A stretch of DNA of 64,000 bases from Diacronema lutheri (taxonomy: Eukaryota > Haptophyta > Pavlovophyceae > Pavlovales > Pavlovaceae). This document shows, one piece after another, positions 20,441-30,524 of this stretch. The notes under the pieces are model-generated. The model worked only from the letters and a program-made list of their open reading frames with translations. It was not told where the DNA came from and did not search any database. Position numbers and translations under genes: made by a program. The stretch lies in NCBI GenBank assembly GCA_019448385.1, contig JAGTXO010000006.1:434001-498000 (forward strand), in the 5' to 3' direction. The first letter of the stretch is position 1; the number at the start of each line of letters is the position of its first letter.

Positions 20441-20696
20441 CGCTCCGTTTGTCCAGCCTCGGCCCCGTGCGCGCCCCTCCTGCTGACCCGCCTGTAAGCC
20501 GGCCCCGTGCGCGCCCCTCCTGCTGACCCGCCTGTAAGCGCCGTTAGTATAAGGCCCCGTGCGCGCCCCTCCTGCTGACCCGCCTGTAAGCGCCGTTAGT
20601 ATATTATACTAACGGCGCTTACAGGCGGGTCAGCAGGAGGGGCGCGCACGGGGCCGAGGCTGGACAAACGGAGCGATTATACTAACGGCGCTTACG
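20441..20696. repeat. fold-back element built on a 39-52-bp tandem unit
   Basis: A unit beginning GGCCCCGTGCGCGCCCC is present in tandem at about 20461, 20501 and 20553. The third copy (20553-20603) is followed, after one base, by its exact 51-bp inverted repeat (20605-20655). An outer 20-bp pair (20441-20460 and 20656-20675) continues the symmetry around the tandem copies. Another TTATACTAACGGCGC copy lies at about 20677-20691. The structure resembles a fold-back or MITE-type element with internal duplication. Confidence 0.8.
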
Positions 20697-20890
20697 TCAG
20701 GACAGCGGGGTCAGCACCAGCTGCGGGGGAATCGAGTAGCCACCAATGTCGTCGATTATAATTATACCGCAACTTTATTCAATCATCTTTCTTCACTGCT
20801 CGGAACGTGTGGCGGTGTGGGTCGCAGTGCCAACGTGAGAGTTCCCACTTCCCAGCGGAGCGTCGAGGACTCGAGAGTCGAGCCCCTGGA

Positions 20891-20892
<2 letters not shown>

Positions 20893-20954
<62 letters not shown>
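20893..20954 (+). repeat. (G)62 homopolymer
   Basis: Sixty-two consecutive Gs on the plus strand, followed by GATCAGCGC if the last G is included. Length may be affected by sequencing or assembly. Confidence 0.9.
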
Positions 20955-20955
<1 letters not shown>

Positions 20956-21627
20956 TCAGCGCAAAGCATGGCTGCACGGCATTGAGGGCGTGCTGGCCAG
21001 TCGAGATTCGAGACGCCCGTGCACGGTGGCGGCTGCGCGAGCGGAACGCCAACGCCGGCAGGCTTGCGGACGCTCGCCCACGGGTAGCGGGTAGGGCACG
21101 TTTGGCTCGCACGGCCGTGACGCTGTGCAACGCGCTGCCCTCGAACGTCGACGCTCCACCGCGCGCCGTCACGGGCCCTGCACTGCTGCGCGTTCGTGGG
21201 CGCTCGGCCTGAATGAAGAGCCCAGACTGCGTCGCCGACGGTCGGTGTGCCACGGCTGACCTTGCTCCTTTGTCCACGTCGGTCGTGCTCACAATCTTTG
21301 CGCCCTGGAGTGCTCTGCTTGAGCCGGCGCGCAGCTGAATCACGCTTGATGCGAGTCGCTCGCGCAACTGCGCGCAGGCTCAAGCCGACCGGCAGGTCAA
21401 AAGCGTTCAAGCCGTGAGACGCGCGGTCCTCCGCACGCGTGCAGGGCACAAGCGAGCGCTCAGGGTTCGCCGGCTTGCGGCCGTGGTGGCAAGTGAAGCA
21501 CCACGCGTCCCCCCACTGCACAGCACGGTGGTCCGCGGTCGTCCTCGCCGCTACGGCGCGCCAAAAAGGGCAAACCTGGGTTTGACTTTGGAGGGAACAC
21601 GTGGTGTGTAGTGGGCGGGGACGTGCC

Positions 21628-24600
21628 ATGCCGCGCGAGAACGGGTCCGCGCAACAGCCGCCGAGCCTGGCGCACGAGCCGTCGCAGCAGAAGCGCAAAT
21701 CGCCGGTCTTTTGCACGGAGGAGATCTTGCGCATCAAGCGCGCGAGCCGTGTCGGCTCCTTCACCGGTGCGAGCGCGCTCGCGCCGCGCGCCGGCGGCGG
21801 GCGCGTGTGCAGCGCGGCGCGCGGCGCGCGGCGCGCGGGCGCGGTGCGCCCGCGCGGCGCGCCCTGCCGCCGAGCGGCGCGCGTACGACGCGCGACCAGG
21901 CTGAGTGGGCTGCTCCTCTGCTCCACGGCCGCCCCGCCGCGCAGGCGATGCGGTCGACTTCCTCCAGTCGGGCGTCAAGGGCGAACTCGTGCTCGACGAC
22001 GGGACGGTGATGAGCGGGTACAGCTTTGGCGCGGCCACGTCTGTCTCGGGCGAGGTGGTCTTCAACACGGGGATGGTGGGTTACCCCGAGGCGCTCTCCG
22101 ACCCGTCGTACAGGCGAGTCGCGAGGCGCTGCGCATGATCCGCCCGTCCGCCGGGCGCGCGAGCGGGAGAGCTCGATCGCCGCGCCACGCCCCGCGGCGC
22201 AGAGCTGCGGGCGCGCGCGCGCGCGACGTGGCGCCGTGCAGGCTGGCGCGACGACGCACCTTTGCCGGCGCGCGCGCCGGCACCGCTCTCGCGTCGCCGC
22301 GTGCGCGCCAGCACGCGCCACCGCGCGCCCTCCCCTTGACGCCATCCTCGGGCGTTTGTGCGCGCGCTGCGCGCACCCGCGCCTCGCCCGCCGTCGGTTG
22401 TGTGTGTGTGTGCGCGCGCGCGCAGGGGCCAGATCCTCGTGCTCACGTACCCAATCATCGGCAACTACGGCGTGCCGCCGATGGAGCAGGTCGACGAGAA
22501 CGGCCTGCCGCTCTTCTTTGAGTCGAACAGCGTGCACATCACCGCGCTCATCGTCTGCGACTACTCGGCCGAGCCATGCCATTGGAACCTGACGATGACG
22601 CTCTCCGCGTGGCTCAAGAAGCACAACGTGCCCGCGCTCTTTGGTCTCGACACGCGCGCGCTGACCAAGCGCATCCGCGACCGCGGCGCGATGCTCGGCA
22701 AGCTCGTCTTCGCGCCCGACACGGCCGATTCCGTCGTGCAGGTCGACCCGAACCGAACCAACCTCGTCGCGCAGGTCTCGATCAAGCAGCCAAAGCTGTA
22801 CAAGCCGCCCGCCGGCGTCGCGCCGCGCACGCTCGGCGGCAAGCCGGTGCGCGTCGTCGCCGTCGACTGCGGGATGAAGTACAACATCATCCGCTATTTC
22901 ATGCTCAAGGGCGTCGAGCTGCTCGTCGTGCCGTGGGACCACGACTTTGTCGCCGAGCCGCACGACGGCCTCTTCGTCTCCAACGGGCCGGGCGACCCGA
23001 CGCAGGTGCAGCGCACGGTCGAGCGGCTGCGGCTCGCGCTCGAGCGCGACAAGCCCATCTTTGGCATCTGCCTCGGCAACCAGCTGCTCGCCCTCGCCGC
23101 GGGCGCCACGACGTACAAGATGAAGTACGGCAACCGCGGGATGAACCAGCCCGTCATCGACACGCGCACCTCGCGCTGCTACATCACGGCGCAGAACCAC
23201 GGCTATGCCGTCGACGCGACATCGCTCCCGCCCGGCTGGCAGCCCTTCTTCGTCAACGGCAACGACCAGTCGAACGAGGGGATCATTCACTCAACCAAGC
23301 CCTTCTTCTCCGTCCAGTTCCACCCGGAGGCGAGCGGCGGGCCGACGGACACGGACTTCCTCTTCGACATGTTCCTCGAGAAGCTCAACCTGGGCACGCC
23401 GCCCGTCACCACCTCCTACTCGCCGCCCAAGCCGTACGTGCGCAAGGTGCTGCTCCTCGGCAGCGGCGGCCTGTCGATCGGCCAGGCGGGCGAGTTCGAC
23501 TACTCGGGCTCGCAGGCGATCAAGGCGCTCAAGGAGATGGGCGTATACACCGTGCTGATCAACCCGAACATCGCGACGGTCCAGACCTCCGCCGGAATGG
23601 CCGACAAGGTCTACTTCTACCCGATCACGCTCGAGTACGTCGAGGCCGTGCTCGAGAAGGAGCGGCCCGAGTCGATCCTGCTGCAGTTCGGCGGGCAGAC
23701 GGCGCTCAACTGTGGGATCGCGCTCGACCGCGGCGGGCTGCTGCAAAAGTACAACGTGCAGGTCCTCGGCACGCCCGTCCACGCCATCGTCGCGACCGAG
23801 GACCGCGAGATCTTCAACGCGAAGCTCGCGCAGATTGGCGAGTCGACGGCGCCGTCGGCGGCGGCCGAGTCGGTCGCCGAGGCGCTGGCGGCGGCGCGCA
23901 AGATCGGCTACCCGGTGATCCTGCGCGCCGGCTTCGCCCTCGGCGGCCTCGGCTCGGGTTTCGCCAACTCGGACGAGGAATGCCGCGCGCTCGCGGAGAA
24001 GGCCTTTGCAAACTCGCCGCAGGTGCTCGTCGAGCGCTCGCTGCGCGGGTGGAAGGAGATCGAGTACGAGGTGGTGCGCGACTGCAAGGACAACTGCATC
24101 ACCGTGTGCAACATGGAGAACTTTGACCCGCTCGGCATCCACACGGGCGACTCGATCGTCGTCGCGCCGTCGCAGACGCTCTCAAACTCGGAGTACTACA
24201 AGCTGCGCTCCGTTGCGATCAAGGTCGCGCGCCACCTCGGGATCGTGGGCGAGTGCAACATCCAGTACGCGCTCGACCCGCTCTCCGAGGCCTACTACAT
24301 CATCGAGGTCAACGCGCGCCTGTCGCGCTCGTCCGCGCTCGCGTCCAAGGCGACGGGCTACCCGCTCGCGTACGTCGCGGCGAAGCTCGCGCTCGGCACG
24401 CCGCTCACCGAGATCCGGAATTCGGTGACGAAGCAGACGATGGCGTGCTTCGAGCCGTCGCTTGACTATGTCGTTGTCAAGATCCCACGCTGGGACCTGC
24501 AGAAGTTTGCGCTCGTCGGCAAGGTGCTCGGCTCGTCAATGAAGTCGATTGGTGAGGTGATGGCGATCGGGCGCACCTTCCCGGAGGCCATGCAAAAGGC

Positions 24601-27247
24601 GATCCGGATGGCGTCGCCGGCGGTCGACGGGTTCGAGACGAACGCGCAGGTGCAGGCGTACACCGACGCCGAGCTCGAGACGCACCTCACCGAGGCGTCC
24701 GACGAGCGCGTGCACGTGATCGCCGAGGCGTTTGAGCGAGACTTTGACGTGCAGCACGTCCACTCGCTCACGCGAATCAACCACTGGTTCTTGCTCAAGC
24801 TGCAGTCGATCACACACTTGCGGCGGACGCTCGCGAAATTCACCATCGACCAGCTCCCACTCCCGACCCTGCTCTACGCCAAGCAGAACGGCTTTGCGGA
24901 CATGCAGGTCGCCAAGGCGTGCAGGTGCGACGAGGACCAGGTGCGCGAGCTGCGTCAGCGGCACAAGATCACGCCATGGGTGAAGCAGGTGGACACGCTC
25001 GCCGCCGAGTTCCCCGCGATGACCAACTACCTGTACATGACGTACAACGGCGCCGAGCACGACGTTGTCTTCGACGAGCACGGCGTGATGGTGCTCGGCT
25101 GCGGCGCCTACCGTATCGGCTCGTCGGTCGAGTTTGACTGGTGCGCGGTCGGCTGCGTGCGCACCCTGCGTAAGCTGGGCTACCACTCGATCATGGTCAA
25201 CTACAACCCGGAGACCGTCTCGACCGACTACGACGAGTGCGACCGTCTCTACTTTGAGGAGATCTCGCGCGAGCGCGTGCTCGATATTTACGAGCTCGAG
25301 GCGTCCGCCGGCGTCATCTTGTCCGTCGGCGGGCAGATCCCCAACAATCTCGCGCTGCCGCTCGACAAGGCGGGCGTCAAGATCCTCGGCACGTCCGCGC
25401 GCAATATAGACAACGCGGAGGACCGCTTCAAGTTCTCAAAGGCGCGCGCCGCCGCCGTAGCGCGCCCCGCCGCCGCCGTGGCGCGCCCCGCCGCCGCCCG
25501 CCGCGCGCACCGCGCGCCCACCCGCCCGTGCGCTCGCCCGCCGCCGCGCTCGCCGCTCGCCCGCTGCGCGCAGATCCTCGACTCGATCCACGTTGACCAG
25601 CCGCAGTGGCAGGAGCTGCAGTCAGTCGAGGACGCCAAGGCCTTCTGCCGCCTCGTCTCGTACCCGTGCCTCATCCGCCCATCGTATGTCCTCTCGGGGG
25701 CTGCGATGAAGGTCGTCTTCAACGATGCGGTCAGCGCGGCGCGCGGCGCAGCGTTGCGCGACGACCGGCGGCGTTCAAGCCGCGCACGCGGCGTGCGCAC
25801 CCGCAGTGTGTGCTCCGTCCGCCGTGCACTGCGCTGCCTTGCGACTCAGCCGCGTTGCGCCTCGGCCGGCTCCGCCTTCGACCCCGCCTTTGCTCCCGCC
25901 TTCGCCCCCGCCTCCGCGTCCGTTGCGCCGCAGGACCTGGAGGTCTTTCTCAAGGCGGCATGCGACGTGTCCCCCGCGCACCCGGTCGTCATCTCCAAGT
26001 TCATCGAGAACGCCAAGGAGATCGAGGTGGACGCCGTCGCGATGAACGGCAAGGTGGTCAACTACGCGATCGCCGAGCACGTTGAGAACGCGGGCGTGCA
26101 CTCTGGAGACGCGACGCTTGTCCTGCCTGCGCAGAAGCTCTACTGCGAGACCGTCCGGTACGGCTGAGAGCGATGATTCGCGGCGCGGCGGTCGAGCGCA
26201 TGCGCCCAACGGCGTGTGCATCGCGCCTCACGCCGACCGCGCGCGCACCGCGTGCGACCGCGCTGCCGTGCGCGCGCAGGCGTGTGAAGCGCGTCACGTT
26301 CAAGATCGCCGAGCGGCTCCAGATCTGCGGTCCATTCAACATCCAGTTCCTCTCAAAGGACAACCGCATCAAGGTGATCGAGTGCAACCTGCGCGCGTCA
26401 CGCACGTTCCCGTTCGTCTCGAAGACGCTCAAGGTGCGTGCCCGTCGCCGCCGCCACGCGCGCGCCTCGCCGCCGCGCCGCGCCGCGCCGCGCGCGCGCA
26501 GCCGCGCCGGCGCAGCATCCGCCCTCTCACTCGCGCCACTCGCGCCACTCGCGCCACTCGCGCCACTTCGTGCGCGCGCAGGCGGACTTCATCGAGCTGG
26601 CGACGCGCGTGATGGTGGGCGAGGTGGTGAAGCCCGCGCCGATCCACCTGCTCGAGATCGACTACGTGGGCATCAAGGCGCCCATGTTCTCCTTCACGCG
26701 GCTGATCGGCGCGGACCCAATCCTGGGCGTCGAGATGGCCTCGACGGGCGAGGTCGCCACGTTTGGGGACACGCGGCACGAGGCGATCTTGACGTCGATG
26801 CGCGCAGCCGGGTTCAAGGTGCCGCAGAAGGCGGTCTTCCTGTGCATCGGCCCGCTCATGGCCAAGCTCGCCTTCCTCGAGTCGGCGAAGCTGCTGCTCG
26901 ACAAGGGGCTCGTCGTGTACGCGTCAAAGGGCACGCACGAGTTCCTCCAGACACGCGGCGTGCAGACCATCTTGCTGCACAAGCCCTCCTCGTCAGACCA
27001 GCCAAACTTCACCACGTACATCAACGACGGCGCGATCGACCTCGTCATCAACATTCGTGACTCGAACGCCGACTCGGGCTCCATCTCTGACGGTTACGCG
27101 ATTCGAAGGTCAACGGTCGACCACTCGATCGGCCTGCTCACCGACCTCAAGCTGGCCAACCTGGTCATTGCCGCGTTCGCGCGCGAATGCAAGGACGACG
27201 GTGGCAAGGTCAAGGTCAAGGCGTGGGACGAGCTCCCCGCCAACTAG
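21628..27247 (+). CDS. glutamine-dependent carbamoyl-phosphate synthase (fused GATase + large subunit)
   Basis: Makes carbamoyl phosphate for the urea cycle/arginine or pyrimidine pathways. Proposed exons: 21628-21766, 21945-22113, 22426-25441, 25574-25729, 25934-26157, 26280-26433 and 26582-27247. These give 1,507 aa, the length of CPS I/III, and every junction keeps frame and aligns with the family. The GATase domain retains the nucleophilic Cys in [13 protein letters not shown] and the downstream FHPEA. Two ATP-grasp halves follow ([40 protein letters not shown]), then an MGS-like allosteric C-terminus. [14 protein letters not shown] and [10 protein letters not shown] are closest to animal CPS I/III and algal urea-cycle enzymes. 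Introns 2 and 3 need GC donors (AG|GCGAGT; AAAG|GCGCGC). Cellular location is not evident; no clear transit peptide is seen. Confidence 0.9.
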
Positions 27248-27414
27248 CACGCCAACGCGCCGTGCGGGTGGGGTACGGCGGGTGGGCATTGAATTCGAAC
27301 AGAGGCGGATCACTTCTGCGTGATGTGGCCCGGCTTGCAAAGCGGGCGCGAACGGACGACCTCGCGCCCTCTGCCACCGCCCCGCACCCCCAAGCCAACG
27401 AGCGATATGCCGCC

Positions 27415-28172
27415 TCAGTAGTAGCCGCCACCGGGCGCCGCGCCCCCGCCCCCGCGAAAGCCGCCTCCGCCTCGCCTGCCGCGCCCCCGGCCGCCGCGCG
27501 CATAAGGATGAAAGCCGCGGCCGGCGCCGCGCCCGCGTGCGGCCGGCCCGTAGCCGCCGCGCCCTCGCCCGCGATTGTACCCAAAGACGTTGGTGCGCTT
27601 AGGCGTGATCTTGATCGGCCGCCCCTTGAAGATGGACTCGTTGAGCGCGAGCGACGTCTCCACGGCCTCCTTCTCGGCAAACTCGATGTAGGCGTAGCCC
27701 TTGGGGTTGCGAAACTTGTCGCACAGGATAGTCACGCGGTTCACAGTGCCGACCGACTCGAAGTGTGCGTGCAACTCCTCGGGCGTCGCCGCGTAGTCGA
27801 CGTTGCCAATGTAGATCGAGCGCTGGTCGATCTCATCGGCGGCGGCCTGGTCGAGCGCCTCGCCGCCTGGACCGAGCATCTGCTCCTCGACCTCGTCCTG
27901 CATCTTCTTCAGCTTCTCGGCCTCCTGCTCCATCTCATGCAGCTTCGACTTGATCGCCTCGATCTCCTGTCGAGCGGCACGATCGCGCGGTAAAGGGTGG
28001 GCGCGTCGAGGCGCGCGCGCCATCCTGTGGGACGCGCATTGCGGCGCGTGCGCGAGCGCGCGCGCGCGCGCACGCGCGAATGCGCGCGCGCCTCGTCCAC
28101 GGGCTCGCCACCGAGGTCCGCCATCGCGTCGCCGTCCGCTGCCGCGAGCTCGGCTTCAAGGTCGTCGTCCAT
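27415..28172 (-). CDS. PABPN1: nuclear poly(A)-binding protein (PABPN1-type)
   Basis: Binds poly(A) tails in the nucleus and controls polyadenylation length. Exons: 28172-28092 (acidic [15 protein letters not shown]) and 27966-27415, about 210 aa. Seen: a coiled coil ([21 protein letters not shown]) directly before a single RRM with RNP2 IYIGNV and RNP1 KGYAYIEF, and [13 protein letters not shown] closing it. An Arg/Gly-rich tail follows. This acidic/coiled-coil/RRM/RGG order is diagnostic of PABPN1. The intron (27967-28091, 125 bp) seems to use a GC donor after GAG; an alternative GT donor 18 nt downstream keeps frame as well and adds six residues. The continuous frame upstream of exon 2 is intron sequence. 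Convergent with CPS, divergent from the PSME3IP1 homologue. Confidence 0.9.
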
Positions 28173-28244
28173 GGCGAGGGCGCTCGCGGCAAGCGGGGTC
28201 GCTCGGCCGTGGCTGCGCGGCAAAGAGGGACGCGCTCGTCCAGC
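28173..28244. promoter_or_regulatory. 72-bp divergent promoter region, PABPN1/PSME3IP1
   Basis: Only 72 bp separate the two divergent ATGs. No TATA box is seen. The region contains GGCAAAGAGGGACGCG. Confidence 0.45.
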
Positions 28245-29174
28245 ATGGCGGCCCATGGAGGGCGCGAGGTGCACGAGGTGTTCTCCAAGTCGGCGCCAGT
28301 GCCGAAGAGCATGCTGGACGAGCGCTTTGGCTCGTCGGGCAAGTACTCGGTTGTCGAGCTGGAGGCCACGGTGCCCGCCGGCCTGCGCGCAGCCAAGCCG
28401 CAGCAGCAGCTCGCGCCGGGCCTCAAGGTGCGCGTGATCGGCCGGTACGGCGTGGGCGAGCTCGTCGAGAGGGTGGAGGAGGGCTCGTTGTCGTGGCGCG
28501 TGCTCTTTGAGGACGGCATAGAGGCCATTGTCTTGGCCGATCGCATCACCACGGAGCTCAAAGCGCCTGAGGAGGCCGCGGCCGCTGACACGCGCACTTT
28601 GTACGAAAGGCTCAAGGAGCAGCGCGACGCAAAGCAGGAGGAGTGGGAACACAAGCACACGTTCAAGAACCAGATGGACCACTGGCGATTGGACGAAGAT
28701 GACGCCGCTTTCGAGAACGAGCGGGTTGAGCGCCTGCGCGCCGAAGCCGAGCAGCAGCGCGCCGAGGCGGACGAGGATCTTCTCAGGTACCGCGCAGCCA
28801 TGCTCGGCAAGACGCGCAAGGTGGAGCCGGAGCAGGCGGCCGCCGCGCTCCTCGCGCCAGCGCTGCCCGCCGCGCTGACGGACCAGGTCGAGCATACGGC
28901 CGCCAAGCGCAAGGCCCCGTTCCCCACGCCGCCCGTCGGCTTGAAAGTCAAGCCGCTGGCCAAGAAAGGCAAGGCGGACGCGCCTGCCGGCGGCAAAAGC
29001 GCGGCACGCAGCCCGCCGGCCGTGATTTTGCCGCCGACGTCGACGTCGCAGCAGCCGCAGGCGCCCAACACGGCGCGCGCCGAGCCCCGCGCGGCCGCGT
29101 GCGCGCTCGCCGGCATGGCCGCGTACGCCGACGACGACAGCGACTCGAACGGCGCGAGCGGCGAAGGCAGCTAG
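28245..29174 (+). CDS. PSME3IP1/FAM192A (NIP30) family protein
   Basis: Homologue of the nuclear PA28-gamma proteasome-activator interactor (PIP30/FAM192A). Seen: the NIP30 signature at about residues 115-160, TLYERLKEQRDAKQEEWE followed by FKNQMDHWRLDEDDAAF, equivalent to the SLYDRLQEQKD...FKN...LDEDE block of the family. Ahead of it lies a small compact region (PGLKVRVIGRYGVGELVE...WRVLFEDG) that reads like a Tudor/KOW-type barrel, not present in the human protein. The C-terminus is Ala/Pro/Lys-rich and ends acidic (DDDSDSNGASGEGS), which in the animal protein is the phosphorylated binding tail. 309 aa, ATG at 28245, no intron. Confidence 0.75.
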   Translation: MAAHGGREVHEVFSKSAPVPKSMLDERFGSSGKYSVVELEATVPAGLRAAKPQQQLAPGLKVRVIGRYGVGELVERVEEGSLSWRVLFEDGIEAIVLADRITTELKAPEEAAAADTRTLYERLKEQRDAKQEEWEHKHTFKNQMDHWRLDEDDAAFENERVERLRAEAEQQRAEADEDLLRYRAAMLGKTRKVEPEQAAAALLAPALPAALTDQVEHTAAKRKAPFPTPPVGLKVKPLAKKGKADAPAGGKSAARSPPAVILPPTSTSQQPQAPNTARAEPRAAACALAGMAAYADDDSDSNGASGEGS

Positions 29175-29198
29175 CATATGGTAGCTGAGCAGGGAGGG

Positions 29199-30275
29199 TC
29201 ACGTGCGAGGCAGGGCCTCAAATAGGTCCAAAAAGGATGCGTCGGACGCGAAGCCGATGCCAGCGAGCGTGTCCACGAACGGCATGCCGAGCACCCACTG
29301 CGTGCGCGCCTCCAGCTCCACGCCCATCCACCGCCTCTCGGCGCTCGGGTGGATCGCCAGCGTCGCTGCGAGGCCGGCGAGCTTGGCTCGCCAGCCGCCG
29401 TCCACCGAGCTGCGCGGCGTGATGGGCACGGCGTATGAGCGCGTGGGGCTTCCCGGAGCGTCACCGCGCAGGTCAACGAGAAGTCGCATTTCGGCCGCGA
29501 GGGCGTGCATGCCGGCGACGAGCAGCGCGTCGTGTGGTGCGAAGATGTGCGTTGCTCCCGTGTCGAGCAGCGCGTGGGCGCCGTCCGAGTGCGGCAGCGG
29601 GAGGAGCGTGCGAAGCAAAGGGCCAATGATTGCTGTCTCGTTGAGTGAATGCGCGCCGCGTATTGCGCGCGCGGCGCCAAAGCCAACCGCGCTGCCCACT
29701 TCAAGTCGAACGCCGACGAGCTGCACTCTCCAGCGCGCGCGCGCGCCGCCCCCAGCTGACGGGAGGACGGGCAGGCGCTGCGCGCGCGCCACCCCGAACG
29801 GGCAGGTCGACGCGCCAAGTAGAAGCACGTACTCCTGCCCGCCGCGTGCCGCGCACCGCCGCCTCGCCCGCGCGCAGAGCGCGACGTGCGCGCCGATGCG
29901 AGCGTGCATGCCGCCGAGCGCGGGCGACATGCCAAAGACGCCGGCCAAAGGCAGCGAGGGGCCAAGCGCAGAGCAACCGCGCGCAGCTCCAAAGGGCACA
30001 TTGCGCAGCACGCGCTCGCCCATCGCGAGCGCTACAGCGCACAGCTGCGCGCGCGCACTGCTGCCGTCCGCGTAGAGGATTGAGATCGGCGCAGCAGCGC
30101 GCGTGCACGCAAATGCCGGCTCCATGCAACCCCACGTGTGGGCAGAGCCCGTGTCGAAGAGCAGGCGAAGCTGGCGCCTGCGCGCGGCATGCGCGCCAAT
30201 GGCGACTTCCACGGCCAGGGCGGAACCCACGCGGACCAGCGGTAGTTCCGCGATGCGCACGGCCAAATCGCCCAT
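29199..30275 (-). CDS. pepsin-like aspartic protease (A1)
   Basis: Predicted aspartyl endopeptidase. Seen: the two catalytic motifs of a bilobed A1 protease, LLFDTGSAHTWG near residue 40 and ALLDTGATHIFAP near residue 235, plus the closing TQWVLGMPFVDTL, equivalent to the family's ILGDVFLR segment. Length 358 aa is normal. No convincing signal peptide follows the chosen ATG (MGDLAVRIAELPLVRVGSAL), so compartment is uncertain. A GTG-initiated extension upstream looks noncoding. It is tandem with the WDR43 gene, 249 bp downstream of its stop. Confidence 0.82.
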   Translation of the reverse strand: MGDLAVRIAELPLVRVGSALAVEVAIGAHAARRRQLRLLFDTGSAHTWGCMEPAFACTRAAAPISILYADGSSARAQLCAVALAMGERVLRNVPFGAARGCSALGPSLPLAGVFGMSPALGGMHARIGAHVALCARARRRCAARGGQEYVLLLGASTCPFGVARAQRLPVLPSAGGGARARWRVQLVGVRLEVGSAVGFGAARAIRGAHSLNETAIIGPLLRTLLPLPHSDGAHALLDTGATHIFAPHDALLVAGMHALAAEMRLLVDLRGDAPGSPTRSYAVPITPRSSVDGGWRAKLAGLAATLAIHPSAERRWMGVELEARTQWVLGMPFVDTLAGIGFASDASFLDLFEALPRT

Positions 30276-30524
30276 CGTGTGCTGCGGTGCTGCGGTGGGC
30301 AAGGTGGGGCGAGGGCGGGGCACGGCCCACGGGCAGCTGGGCACGGGGCGTCAGAACTCAAGAAGCTCACCGAAAACCCCGCGAGTGAACAGGTTCTGGC
30401 GCCATCGTCCAGTCGCACGCCAAGCGGGGCCACACGCCGCACGCCATGCAACGACTTTGTCCGCCCCTACCACCGACCGTTTTTCCGGGACGCCTCTGCA
30501 GTCTGCGCACTGCTCGGGCACGCG

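Larger units (their letters stand above)
20278..21627. other. 1.35-kb repeat-rich intergenic region
   Basis: Lies between the divergent starts of the zinc-cluster factor and carbamoyl-phosphate synthase. It holds a fold-back repeat (20441-20696), an AT-rich patch (20745-20780) and a 62-base G run. A minus-strand open frame crosses it (about 21600-20960) but includes the G run as polyproline and has no recognisable domain. I see no supportable gene. Confidence 0.6.

Noticed and set aside
20793-21926. Minus-strand frame with an HTH-like phrase (GLSLRAVARATRIKRDSAARRL) running into polyproline
   Set aside because: It crosses the 62-G run and exon 1 of CPS. No domain is recognisable beyond a short helix-like phrase, and there is no clear start.
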